Shown here: piece after piece, positions 1 to 8,063 of the stretch
Layout: every line of letters starts with the position of its first letter
Position numbering within the stretch: the first letter of the stretch is position 1
NCBI GenBank assembly: GCA_045591315.1
Contig: JAZNSN010000045.1
Coordinates: forward strand, 1-64,000
Length of the DNA: 64,000 bases
Source of the DNA: HGM04593 sp045591315
GTDB taxonomy: Bacteria; Bacteroidota; Bacteroidia; Bacteroidales; Bacteroidaceae
Direction of reading: 5' to 3'
Notes under the pieces: model-generated
The model's input: the letters and a program-made list of their open reading frames with translations, nothing else
Told to the model about the DNA's origin: nothing
The model's database searches: none
Position numbers and translations under genes: made by a program

Positions 1-2751
1 CAGGGTTGGGGTGTAAAAGGACCAAGCGGGACCAACCCGTACGCAGGCGGTAATTCAAACGTCTATGGTAACTACGACCTTGTAATGAACATTACACACA
101 CCATTACAGTACCCGATGATGCCCCTGCAGGCGAATCGCACGTAAGAATGATATACACCAACGCGTGGAATGATTGGCCCACCAATGGAACAGCCGAGCT
201 CGACAAGGGTATTGTATATGACATTGTGGTTGAGGTTGTAGAGAAGGTTGATATCACAGCCAATGCAGGCGAGGGCGGCTCTGTTACAATCAATGGTGAG
301 GCTACAGGCACAAAGCGCGTTGTCAAAGGCAGCGAGGTTACATTTACCGCAAACGTGAACGACGGTTACAACTTCACAGGTTGGTACAATGGCGAAACCT
401 TGATTAGCAATGAAAACCCATATACTTTCACTGCAACAGCAAGCGGCAGTTACGAGGCAAGGTTCGAGGTTGCAGCACCTGTAACTTACACCATCAGCGT
501 AAGCGCAGACCCAGGCACTGCAGGTACGGCATCTATTGGCACTGAAACATCTACAACAGTAACCGCAGGTGAGCAGGTAACCTTGACAGCGGTACCTAAC
601 AGTGGATATAATTTCGCAGGATGGTACAAGGATGAGACAAAGGTCAGCGACGCGACATCGTACACATTTGTTCCGACCGAAAGCGCAAATTATGTTGCAC
701 GTTTCGAGGTTGCAGCACCTATAACTTACACCATCAGCGTAAGCGCAGACCCAGGTACTGCAGGTACGGCATCTATTGGCACTGAAACATCTACAACAGT
801 AACCGCAGGTGAGCAGGTAACCTTGACAGCGGTACCTAACAGTGGATATAATTTCGCAGGATGGTACAAGGATGAGACAAAGGTCAGCGACGCAACATCG
901 TACACATTTGTTCCGACCGAAAGCGCGAATTACGTTGCACGTTTCGAGGAGGAGGCTGCAGTTGGCGGTGGCAATGACACAGTTCACAACATTGTAACAA
1001 ACGGAACAACAGGAGAAGCAAGCGAGGCAAGCGGTACATTCTACAAAGTATGGACATCAAGCAATTCGCCAAAGATTGTACTAACATCTTCTGGCTATAC
1101 AATATCCACGAACAATTACGAATTAAGGCTTAGGGCAGCGACATATACTTTAAGCCTTGACAACAGCGTTGACGAGGACTTACAGATTGTAAGCTACACT
1201 ATCAATTATAGGAAAAATTCAGCAAGTTCCAGCATAACATTAAGTGCAGAAGGAGAGGATGATCAAACGCCTGGAGCAACAACTGATTTACAACAATTTG
1301 TTGTTGACAGTTTCGACCCGACAAGAAGCACGTCATTTACAGTCGCTACAGGTCAAGCCGGCCAAGCCATTTGGGTTGAAAGCATTGATGTAACAATTAG
1401 AAGTTCTGCTCCGACACACTACACCGTCAGTGTTGTTTCAGGCGAAGGCGGCAACGCCTACATTGGCGCAAGCGGTACAGAAACCGAAACAACAATCACT
1501 ATTGGAAGTAATGTTACATTGAGAGCCGAGGTTACCGAAGGATATGAATTTGACGGCTGGTACGACAGCAACGGCAAATTCATCAGTGATGTGCTCATAT
1601 GCACTATCACCCCCGATGACAATATGACCTACACTGCAAAGTTCTATGCACTTGTTGAGGCCAACAAGTACTATAAACTCCAGTGCCAAGGCAGCAACAA
1701 GTACTACTTGTCTTCAAACATTGATAGTGCAGACAACAACCGCCTGATGATGAACGGTAAAAACCGCATCTTCTACTATGGTACATTAATCAATGAATTC
1801 GACAACATTGACGATGACATTGAAGCAAACCAGAAGAAACTGCTTGCATACACCGAGGGTAACTTTGTAGGTATCAAGAAACGTGCTACAGGCGATTATT
1901 ACGATGTAACACTCCTTGACAACCGTAATGAAATTTCACACAACGTAAAGTTCAATGCCGGAACAAACGGAAACGTCATGATTAGTGTCGAATATGTCGA
2001 ATATGTCGATGAAAATGAGATATCCACCTACTTCTATCTTGACGGAAACGGTACATCTGTAAGCAGCAACACAAATTACATCAATGACAACAGCCACAAT
2101 TGGAAGTGCGAAGAGGTTACATCACTTCCTGTAGCCATCAGCAGTGCACAACACGCAACGCTTTATGCTCCGGTTGCACTTGAAATCCCCGATGGCGTAA
2201 GGGCTTATGTACTAGACGCATCTAAGATTGACGGTACAAGCAAGGACATTGTACTGACCCGTTTGAGCAGCATTATACCTGCAAACACAGGTGTAATACT
2301 CAAGGGAAATAAAGGAACATACAACTTCAACATTACCGAAAGCACCGATGATGCCGAAGCCGAGGCTGAAGGCAATGCACTTGACGGAACTGTGGCACGT
2401 ACTCGCGTGGTTGGAGATGCTTACATACTTGCCGTACGCGAAGGAAAAGCGGGACTTTATCCGCTTGCCGGGAACTCTTATATTAACCCAGGAGTGCAGA
2501 CCGCAAGCTTCACAAACGGTAGCCACAAGGCCTATCTGCCGGTAAAAGATGACACACTTGGAGAAATACTGAAGAAAAGTACCGGTGTCCGTTTCATTTA
2601 CAGCGACGAGATTGTAACAGGCATACAGGATGGCATATTGTACGACGGTGCCGAAGGTGAGAGCATCTACGACCTTCAGGGACGCAAGTTGAGTGAAATA
2701 ACAGAGCCAGGAATATATATAGTAAACGGCAAAAAGACATTTATCAAGTAA
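1..2751 (+). CDS. Repeat-rich cell-surface protein, 5'-truncated by window edge
   Basis: The reading frame is open from base 1, so the true start lies outside; 916 residues are visible. Three consecutive copies of an InlB-B-like/bacterial repeat (roughly bases 250-950; pattern VTxTAxxxxGYNFxGWYxxxTxxSxxxxYTF) are followed by a beta-rich region and a fourth copy near 1430-1650 ending in GYEFDGWYDSNGK. Two of the copies are almost identical 240-base units. The C-terminus (SIYDLQGRKLSEI then GIYIVNGKKTFIK) resembles the short sorting tails of Bacteroidetes proteins exported by type IX secretion, which fits the SprA gene found later in the window. These repeats usually serve as spacers or adhesion modules on the cell surface. 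The actual ligand or enzymatic role cannot be told because the N-terminal part is missing. Confidence 0.85.
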   Translation, partial: QGWGVKGPSGTNPYAGGNSNVYGNYDLVMNITHTITVPDDAPAGESHVRMIYTNAWNDWPTNGTAELDKGIVYDIVVEVVEKVDITANAGEGGSVTINGEATGTKRVVKGSEVTFTANVNDGYNFTGWYNGETLISNENPYTFTATASGSYEARFEVAAPVTYTISVSADPGTAGTASIGTETSTTVTAGEQVTLTAVPNSGYNFAGWYKDETKVSDATSYTFVPTESANYVARFEVAAPITYTISVSADPGTAGTASIGTETSTTVTAGEQVTLTAVPNSGYNFAGWYKDETKVSDATSYTFVPTESANYVARFEEEAAVGGGNDTVHNIVTNGTTGEASEASGTFYKVWTSSNSPKIVLTSSGYTISTNNYELRLRAATYTLSLDNSVDEDLQIVSYTINYRKNSASSSITLSAEGEDDQTPGATTDLQQFVVDSFDPTRSTSFTVATGQAGQAIWVESIDVTIRSSAPTHYTVSVVSGEGGNAYIGASGTETETTITIGSNVTLRAEVTEGYEFDGWYDSNGKFISDVLICTITPDDNMTYTAKFYALVEANKYYKLQCQGSNKYYLSSNIDSADNNRLMMNGKNRIFYYGTLINEFDNIDDDIEANQKKLLAYTEGNFVGIKKRATGDYYDVTLLDNRNEISHNVKFNAGTNGNVMISVEYVEYVDENEISTYFYLDGNGTSVSSNTNYINDNSHNWKCEEVTSLPVAISSAQHATLYAPVALEIPDGVRAYVLDASKIDGTSKDIVLTRLSSIIPANTGVILKGNKGTYNFNITESTDDAEAEAEGNALDGTVARTRVVGDAYILAVREGKAGLYPLAGNSYINPGVQTASFTNGSHKAYLPVKDDTLGEILKKSTGVRFIYSDEIVTGIQDGILYDGAEGESIYDLQGRKLSEITEPGIYIVNGKKTFIK
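469..948 (+). repeat. Near-identical tandem 240-base coding repeat
   Basis: Bases 469-708 and 709-948 are two in-frame copies of an 80-codon unit, differing at only about five positions (for example 481/721 G to A and a C to T in the CCAGGC/CCAGGT codon). The third upstream InlB-like copy is clearly diverged, so this pair is a recent duplication within the gene. Confidence 0.93.
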
Positions 2752-2769
2752 CAACTAAAAGAACTATAT

Positions 2770-2943
2770 ATGAAAAGGAAATACGATAAACCGACAATAG
2801 AAATTATTGGAATTATGACATCGCCGATTCTATCGGCCTCAGGAGACGATATATATGTCGGCGGAAAGGATGAAACTGTTGACGGCGGACAGCTCTCTGG
2901 CGAGCACCGCGGCGACTGGGACAACATTTGGAAAGAGATGTAA
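2770..2943 (+). CDS. 57-residue peptide downstream of surface protein
   Basis: An ATG at 2770, only 18 bases after the stop of the surface protein, opens a 57-residue frame beginning MKRKYDKPTIEIIGI and ending GDWDNIWKEM, closed by a strong terminator. The shape is a basic MK(K/R)xYxxP start, a short hydrophobic stretch (residues 10-21, ending PILSAS), then a Gly/Asp-rich acidic tail. From memory, similar short peptides with an MKKxYxxP opening occur widely in Bacteroidales beside surface protein genes, but I know no function for them. It has no cleavable signal peptide of ordinary length. Position and terminator suggest co-transcription with the upstream gene. Real-gene status is likely; function unknown. 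Confidence 0.65.
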   Translation: MKRKYDKPTIEIIGIMTSPILSASGDDIYVGGKDETVDGGQLSGEHRGDWDNIWKEM

Positions 2944-2950
2944 CCTTTAT

Positions 2951-2983
2951 CGATTCAGGCCCCGAATTCCGGGGCCTGAATCG
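2951..2983 (+). terminator. Rho-independent terminator
   Basis: A perfect 14-bp stem (arms 2951-2964 and 2970-2983, core CAGGCCCC/GGGGCCTG) with a 5-base loop is followed by TTTTATT. It ends the surface protein/peptide transcript. Confidence 0.9.
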
Positions 2984-3066
2984 TTTTATTATGGCTACAA
3001 TAGCCAAAAAGTGCCGTCTGTTACATAAAAATTTGACAAATTCTTCAAATTCCACAAAAATTCTCC

Positions 3067-3074
3067 TATATTTG
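3067..3074 (+). promoter_or_regulatory. Bacteroidetes -7 box for zapB-like/zapA
   Basis: TATATTTG matches TAnnTTTG about 70 bases before the next gene. No convincing TTTG box sits 19-21 bases upstream. The leader that follows can fold: AATATCC (3087-3093) pairs with GGATATT (3116-3122) around an inner TGCT/AGCA stem. Confidence 0.5.
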
Positions 3075-3144
3075 CAATTAATCACGAATATCCTGTAAAT
3101 TGCTGCTTAAAGCACGGATATTACAGTGAGCAGATTGTTGTATT

Positions 3145-3438
3145 ATGACCGAGAACGACAGAACCGCATTGGCCGCCTTTGAAGGAAAGCTCCACCGTCT
3201 GCTTCATGAATACACGCAGAAGGAGGAACTTAACCGCGAACTCTCACTCAGGATTGAAGAGAAGGAGAACTCGCTGAAGGAACTGCAACTGCGATGTACC
3301 GCTCTTGAGAAGAGCTACAACGATCTTAGACAAGCAAGGGTCATCAGCCTGAGTGATGCCGCAGTAGGCGAAACAAAGGAGAGGATAGCCAAGCTGGTGC
3401 GTGAAATCGACCGTTGCATCGAGTCGCTTAAGAAATAA
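3145..3438 (+). CDS. ZapB-like coiled-coil protein upstream of zapA
   Basis: A 97-residue protein made almost entirely of heptad-like coiled coil (residues about 15-65, rich in Glu, Lys, Leu: KEELNRELSLRIEEKENSL), with a short second helix at the C-terminus. It ends 12 bases before zapA, and a small coiled-coil gene is commonly found there in Bacteroidales. Size and architecture recall ZapB, the partner that links ZapA to the FtsZ ring, but sequence identity to ZapB cannot be judged by eye; the role in division is inferred from the neighbour. Starts at ATG 3145 (MTENDRTAL). Confidence 0.7.
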   Translation: MTENDRTALAAFEGKLHRLLHEYTQKEELNRELSLRIEEKENSLKELQLRCTALEKSYNDLRQARVISLSDAAVGETKERIAKLVREIDRCIESLKK

Positions 3439-3450
3439 CGTAAAAGGGCT

Positions 3451-3753
3451 ATGCACATGGAAGATAGAGTGTTGGGAATAAACCTTATAATAGACGGAAT
3501 ATCGTACCCGCTTACCGTGAAGGCAAGCGAGGAGCCATACTACAGGCAGGCTGCCCGTATGGTAAACGAAAAGCTGTCGCTATATAAAGACCTGTTCAGA
3601 GGCGAAGAAGGTGTCAGGGTAATGACTATGGCTGCCCTTGACATAGCATTCAATTCTGTCAAGAAGAGCGACGAGACAGGGTCGGCCGAAGTCATGCGGA
3701 GGATAAACGAGCTTTCGCGCCTTGTTGACACTGCCTTGAAGGCAAAGAAGTGA
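3451..3753 (+). CDS. zapA: Cell division protein ZapA
   Basis: A 100-residue ZapA-family protein. The N-terminal half (residues about 5-60) carries the usual strand-helix pattern: LGINLIIDGISYPLTV then YYRQAARMVNEKL and a helix through MTMAALDIAFNSV; the C-terminal helix forms the dimer coiled coil. ZapA binds and bundles FtsZ at midcell. An in-frame second ATG (3457, MEDRV) sits two codons in and is an equally plausible start. Co-transcribed with the upstream coiled-coil gene and closed by a hairpin terminator. Confidence 0.88.
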   Translation: MHMEDRVLGINLIIDGISYPLTVKASEEPYYRQAARMVNEKLSLYKDLFRGEEGVRVMTMAALDIAFNSVKKSDETGSAEVMRRINELSRLVDTALKAKK

Positions 3754-3780
3754 TTGCAACACTCCTAAACCGCAGTTTCA

Positions 3781-3821
3781 CGCATTGCACTGTTCATGCC
3801 ACGCATGGACAATGTGGTGCG
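3781..3821 (+). terminator. Terminator after zapA
   Basis: Arms 3781-3798 and 3804-3821 pair over 18 positions (one mismatch, a few G-U pairs) around loop CCACG, followed by TTTTATTATATAT. It lies between zapA and the true start of rny. Confidence 0.75.
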
Positions 3822-3847
3822 TTTTATTATATATAAATTTACACATT

Positions 3848-5389
3848 ATGGATTTTACAACATTAATCATCGGATTGGCTGCCGGCCTTCTCATAGGAGC
3901 AGCAGTACAGTATCTGATAAACAGGTTCGGCCTGAAGGCTAAGCGCCAACGCATCATAGACGATGCACACAAGGAGGCTGAGGTAATAAAGAAGAACAAG
4001 CTGCTTGAAGTAAAGGAGAAGTTCCTCAACAAGAAAGCAGAGCTTGAAAAGGAGATTTCGCAGCGCAACAACAAGATTCAGCAGGCCGAGCATCACCTGA
4101 AACAGCGTGAGGTGCAGTTCAACCAGCGCAACGAGGACTTGCAGCGCCGCAAGAACGAGCTCGACACATTCAAGGAGAATCTCGATGCACAGAAAGGCGT
4201 GCTGGAACGCAAGCAGGAAGAGCTCGACAAGCTACATGCACAGGAGCGCGAGAAGCTTGAGGCTATCGGCGGCCTATCGGCCGAGGAGGCAAAGGAGCGT
4301 CTTGTGGAGTCGCTCAAGGAGGAGGCCAAGAGCGAGGCTGCATCATACATCAACGACATCATAGACGATGCCAAGATGACAGCCAACAAGGAGGCAAAGA
4401 AGATTGTGATACAGACAATACAGCGAGTCGCCACTGAAACGGCTATCGAGAACTCAGTAACCGTATTCCACATTGACAATGACGAGATGAAGGGCCGCAT
4501 CATCGGACGTGAGGGCCGTAACATACGTGCTCTTGAGGCCGCTACAGGCGTGGAGATTGTTGTCGATGACACACCCGAAGCCATTGTGCTCAGCGCATTC
4601 GACCCAGTACGCAGGGAGATTGCACGCCTTGCACTGCACCAGCTCGTTGCCGACGGACGTATTCACCCGGCACGCATCGAGGAGGTTGTAGCAAAGGTCA
4701 AGAAGCAGATTGAGGAGGAGATTATCGAGACCGGAAAGCGCACTACTATCGACCTCGGAATCCACGGCATGCATCCGGAACTCATACGCATCATAGGAAA
4801 GATGAAGTACCGTTCATCATACGGACAGAACCTCTTGCAGCATGCACGTGAGACAGCAAACCTCTGTGCGGTAATGGCTGCCGAGCTCGGATTGAACCCG
4901 AAGAAGGCAAAACGTGCCGGACTGTTGCACGATATCGGCAAGGTGCCCGATGAGGAGACCGAACTGCCACACGCAGAGTACGGTATGAAGATTGCCGAGA
5001 AGTACAAGGAAAAGGCCGATATATGCAACGCTATCGGCGCTCACCACGATGAGGTAGAGATGACAAGCCTTATAGCTCCTATCGTACAGGTGTGCGACGC
5101 TATATCAGGAGCACGTCCGGGCGCACGCCGCGAGATTGTAGAGGCATATATCAAACGCTTGCACGACTTGGAGCAGCTTGCAATGTCGTACCCTGGCGTA
5201 ACTAAGACCTATGCAATCCAGGCAGGACGCGAACTGCGTGTAATCGTAGGTGCTGACAAGATTGACGACAAGCAGACCGAACTGCTGTCGGGCGAGATTG
5301 CAAAGAAGATACAGGACGAGATGACTTACCCAGGACAGGTAAAGATTACCGTCATACGCGAGACACGTGCAGTAAACTACGCACGATAA
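3848..5389 (+). CDS. rny: Ribonuclease Y
   Basis: A 513-residue endoribonuclease that initiates mRNA decay at the inner membrane. In order: an N-terminal membrane helix (residues 3-22, TTLIIGLAAGLLIGAAVQYL), a long charged coiled coil (about 25-190), a KH RNA-binding domain with GRIIGREGRNIRALE near residue 215, and an HD phosphohydrolase domain with LLHDIGKVPDEE near residue 360 (metal-binding His-Asp). Length matches the family. The frame is open further upstream to 3785, but that extension would be encoded inside the zapA terminator, so ATG 3848 was chosen. No frameshift or missing motif. Confidence 0.95.
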   Translation: MDFTTLIIGLAAGLLIGAAVQYLINRFGLKAKRQRIIDDAHKEAEVIKKNKLLEVKEKFLNKKAELEKEISQRNNKIQQAEHHLKQREVQFNQRNEDLQRRKNELDTFKENLDAQKGVLERKQEELDKLHAQEREKLEAIGGLSAEEAKERLVESLKEEAKSEAASYINDIIDDAKMTANKEAKKIVIQTIQRVATETAIENSVTVFHIDNDEMKGRIIGREGRNIRALEAATGVEIVVDDTPEAIVLSAFDPVRREIARLALHQLVADGRIHPARIEEVVAKVKKQIEEEIIETGKRTTIDLGIHGMHPELIRIIGKMKYRSSYGQNLLQHARETANLCAVMAAELGLNPKKAKRAGLLHDIGKVPDEETELPHAEYGMKIAEKYKEKADICNAIGAHHDEVEMTSLIAPIVQVCDAISGARPGARREIVEAYIKRLHDLEQLAMSYPGVTKTYAIQAGRELRVIVGADKIDDKQTELLSGEIAKKIQDEMTYPGQVKITVIRETRAVNYAR

Positions 5390-5407
5390 ACAGAAGAATA
5401 ACAGCCA

Positions 5408-5441
5408 GGGCGGTATATGCACAATATGCCGCCCTTTTTAT
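5408..5441 (+). terminator. Terminator after rny
   Basis: GGGCGGTATAT (5408-5418) pairs with ATATGCCGCCC (5424-5434, one G-U pair) across a 5-base loop, followed by TTTTTAT. Confidence 0.85.
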
Positions 5442-5446
5442 AACCG

Positions 5447-6016
5447 ATGACACATATAGAAGTCTGGCTCATTGCACTGGCACTTGCCATGGACTGCTTT
5501 GCAGTATCTATAGCAAGCGGCATGCTATTCAAGAGAATAGTATGGCGGCCTATGCTTGCAATGGCACTGCTTTTCGGCCTCTTCCAAGGAGTGAATCCCC
5601 TGCTTGGCTGGTGGGCTACAGACCACTTCAGCAGCCTTATAGGAGAGATTGACCATTGGGTGGCATTTGCAATTCTCGCGTTCCTGGGCGGACGCATGGT
5701 AATCGAATCGTTCAAGGAGGAGGAACAGCGAAGATTCAATCCACGCAGCTACAAGGTCATATTCACCCTTGCCATAGCGACAAGCATCGATGCGCTCGCT
5801 GTAGGTGTGTCATTCTCATGCATGGGCTACGACAGCATCGTCCCTCTCATGTACCCGGCCGTTGTCATCGGATTTGTATCGTCCGCTTTGTCTATAGCCG
5901 GGCTGGCCATCGGACTCAGGTTCGGCAAAGGCATTGCAAAACGCTTGCGTGCCGAGATGTGTGGAGGCATAATACTTATACTTATAGGAATAAAGGTTCT
6001 CATAGAACATCTTTAA
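5447..6016 (+). CDS. mntP: Manganese efflux pump MntP
   Basis: A 189-residue inner-membrane protein with six hydrophobic helices in two pseudo-repeats, each with the conserved acidic motif of the DUF204/MntP family: ALAMDCFAVSIASG near residue 15 and ATSIDALAVGVSF near residue 110. Family members export Mn(II) and relieve manganese toxicity. Length equals the family norm. It follows the rny terminator closely and ends 6 bases before the cytochrome biogenesis gene, so these two are likely co-transcribed. No yybP-ykoY-like manganese riboswitch is apparent in the very short upstream gap. Confidence 0.92.
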   Translation: MTHIEVWLIALALAMDCFAVSIASGMLFKRIVWRPMLAMALLFGLFQGVNPLLGWWATDHFSSLIGEIDHWVAFAILAFLGGRMVIESFKEEEQRRFNPRSYKVIFTLAIATSIDALAVGVSFSCMGYDSIVPLMYPAVVIGFVSSALSIAGLAIGLRFGKGIAKRLRAEMCGGIILILIGIKVLIEHL

Positions 6017-6022
6017 AGACAC

Positions 6023-7417
6023 ATGGGCAGAACAACATTACGCAACATATCATTCATTACGCTCGCACTGCTTGCCATACTGCTTGTGGCAACAACATTC
6101 ATAGAGAAATACTACGGCACCGATGTCACCAGGGAGCATATATACCACTCTCCCCTTTTCGTTGCGCTATGGATGTTGCTTGCAGTATCGGCAATGGCAT
6201 ATATTGCATGCACACAGAGACGTGCGGCACTGATTATGCTGCACCTTTCGCTTGCCATAGTGTTGCTTGGGGCATTCGTCTCGTTCCTTACATCGGAACG
6301 CGGCACAATTCTATTGCCTAAAGGAGCTGTTCCGGCATCGATGTTCACGACCGATGACAACCGGTTCGAGAAACTGCCGTTCAGGATGACGCTTGCCTAT
6401 GTTGACACCTGCCATAGCGATGGCGGAGCATACCAGGCCGACATTGCCGTTGAGAATGCTGAAACAAACGATACAATTAGAATCGCGCTCAACAGCCCTA
6501 TAAGAGCCGAAGGATATTCGTTCTGCATAGGGAGCATTTCAAAGGAACATATCTCTCTGCTCGTATCGCACGACCCGTGGGGAGTTCCTGTAAGCTACAT
6601 GGGATATGCAATGACCCTAGCATCGTTCATTGCCTTGTTCTTCGACAGGAAAAGCCATTGGAGAAGCCTGCTGAAGAGGTTTGGGAAGAAAGAAGAGATA
6701 AAGAAGAACAACTGTACCGTATTCAGGATAAGACGGAGTGCTGCCATTGTTCTCGCACTGGCAATCCTTGGTATTATCCGCTGGCATGATACCGGGTTGT
6801 TCCCTGTCACAAACGGCAAGGAGAGCATGCTCTTCTTTATTTGGATTTCATTACTTCTGGCAACAATCGCCACCTACAGAAAAGAACTTAAACCCATTGC
6901 TGCGACATTCTTCGCACTTGGCGGAATCGCTCTTTTTGCCATTCTTCCTATGTGGAATAGCGACGGAGGAGAGATTGCGCCCATTCTGCGTACACCGCTG
7001 TTGGGCATTCACGTGACAACCATAATCACAGCATACGTTCTGCTTGGCTGTACTGCCATAAATGCATCCGTCGCACTGTTCCTGGGAGTTGCAAGACACA
7101 ACAGCGAGAAGATGGAAAAGATGGCTGTTACAGGACGTATTCTGCTCTACCCTGCTACGCTGCTGCTAATGACGGGCATCTTTGTAGGAGCCGTATGGGC
7201 GAACATATCATGGGGACGCTACTGGGGATGGGACCCTAAAGAGGTGTGGGCACTGATTACGTTGCTGACATGCTCCATTCTCTTCCATACACGCTCGCTC
7301 CCGTTCATGGGCAAGGCCGTGAACTTCCATATATTCTGCCTTGTGGCTTTCATAGCCATGCTGTTCACATTCTTCGGGGTGAACTATCTGTTCGGCGGGC
7401 TCCACAGCTACATGTAA
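6023..7417 (+). CDS. Fused ResB-CcsA cytochrome c biogenesis protein
   Basis: A 464-residue multi-spanning membrane protein for System II cytochrome c maturation. The N-terminal third (residues about 1-210) is ResB/Ccs1-like: three membrane helices, a soluble domain of about 100 residues, then another helix near residue 195. The C-terminal part (about 235-464) is CcsA-like with the tryptophan-rich heme-handling motif WGRYWGWDPKEVWAL near residue 400 and a further helix pair. Free ResB and CcsA are commonly separate genes; here they are one short polypeptide. It probably delivers heme to periplasmic apocytochromes such as NrfA/NrfH, none of which is in the window. Confidence 0.88.
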   Translation: MGRTTLRNISFITLALLAILLVATTFIEKYYGTDVTREHIYHSPLFVALWMLLAVSAMAYIACTQRRAALIMLHLSLAIVLLGAFVSFLTSERGTILLPKGAVPASMFTTDDNRFEKLPFRMTLAYVDTCHSDGGAYQADIAVENAETNDTIRIALNSPIRAEGYSFCIGSISKEHISLLVSHDPWGVPVSYMGYAMTLASFIALFFDRKSHWRSLLKRFGKKEEIKKNNCTVFRIRRSAAIVLALAILGIIRWHDTGLFPVTNGKESMLFFIWISLLLATIATYRKELKPIAATFFALGGIALFAILPMWNSDGGEIAPILRTPLLGIHVTTIITAYVLLGCTAINASVALFLGVARHNSEKMEKMAVTGRILLYPATLLLMTGIFVGAVWANISWGRYWGWDPKEVWALITLLTCSILFHTRSLPFMGKAVNFHIFCLVAFIAMLFTFFGVNYLFGGLHSYM

Positions 7418-7435
7418 GCTAAAAAATCGTAAAGA

Positions 7436-7467
7436 GTTGCAGATACAAGAATTTTGCGGTATCTTCG
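7436..7467 (+). promoter_or_regulatory. Promoter of ssrA
   Basis: GTTG (7436-7439), 20-base spacer, TATCTTCG (7460-7467): one mismatch in each box from TTTG/TAnnTTTG. It places the transcription start a few bases before the mature tmRNA 5' end. Confidence 0.65.
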
Positions 7468-7482
7468 CACCCGCATATACCT

Positions 7483-7877
7483 GGGGCTATCTGGATTTGA
7501 CAGCGGGTAGAAAAGGTATGTAAGCACGCAGTGCCTCGTTGGTTCGCACTATAATCTGAGCCCGCAAAGAATTATCTGGCAATAACAATTACGCTCTTGC
7601 TGCTTAATCGAAGTACAGTAGATTAGCTTTATCCTGGCACCAGGTGCCGGGACGAGACATCACCCGGACACTGTTGTTCCGAAGTAATCCGAAATGGTGG
7701 TGCAGGCAAATCGGGACTAACCGTTGCAGGCCTCGATGCAATGGCGACATCTTAGAGGATAAGGCGCAGGTTGGCGGTCGCGGTCTTGCCTACGCTCGAA
7801 AATCTCACCGATGACTAAGCGTGTAGAAAGCATATAGTTTCCCTGTTTGGACGAGGGTTCGACTCCCTCTAGCTCCA
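7483..7877 (+). ncRNA. ssrA: Transfer-messenger RNA (tmRNA)
   Basis: The 5' end GGGGCTATCTGGATTTGACA and 3' end GGTTCGACTCCCTCTAGCTCC are the diagnostic tRNA-like halves; the acceptor stem GGGGCTA pairs with TAGCTCC and an A discriminator follows. CCA is not fully encoded (CAA follows). The tag-reading frame 7578-7607 reads GNNNYALAA then TAA, close to the tags of other Bacteroidetes. tmRNA with SmpB rescues stalled ribosomes and marks the unfinished protein for proteolysis. It is a one-piece, not permuted, gene with its own promoter and terminator. Confidence 0.97.
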
Positions 7878-7878
7878 C

Positions 7879-7905
7879 AATGCAACCGGCAATGCCGGTT
7901 GCATT
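7879..7905 (+). terminator. Terminator of ssrA
   Basis: A perfect 12-bp stem (AATGCAACCGGC, 7879-7890, with 7894-7905), 3-base loop, then TTATTTT. Confidence 0.92.
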
Positions 7906-8002
7906 TTATTTTACATAGCCTTAAAATAAGCAAAAAAGAGCCCCGGTGCATAAAAAAATATTCCACACTTTGGACTAAATCACCGGCTTTGTTCCTTTTA
8001 TG

Positions 8003-8033
8003 TTTGCACATTTGTTTCTTTTGACTATTTTTG
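8003..8033 (+). promoter_or_regulatory. Promoter of AraC-type regulator
   Basis: TTTG (8003-8006), 19-base spacer, TATTTTTG (8026-8033). A perfect Bacteroidetes sigma-ABfr promoter; it also excludes the TTG codon at 8031 as a start. Confidence 0.82.
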
Positions 8034-8063
8034 TATCGGAAAATACTTAAACAGCAATTCACA

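Noticed and set aside
55..987. Minus-strand Cys-rich 310-codon frame opposite the surface repeats
   Set aside because: It mirrors the tandem repeats on the other strand; composition is an artefact of the sense codons and there is no promoter.
3785..3847. Longer N-terminus for RNase Y
   Set aside because: The extra codons lie inside the zapA terminator hairpin; ATG 3848 directly precedes the membrane helix.
8031..8063. TTG start for the AraC regulator
   Set aside because: The codon overlaps the -7 promoter box; ATG 8064 fits.
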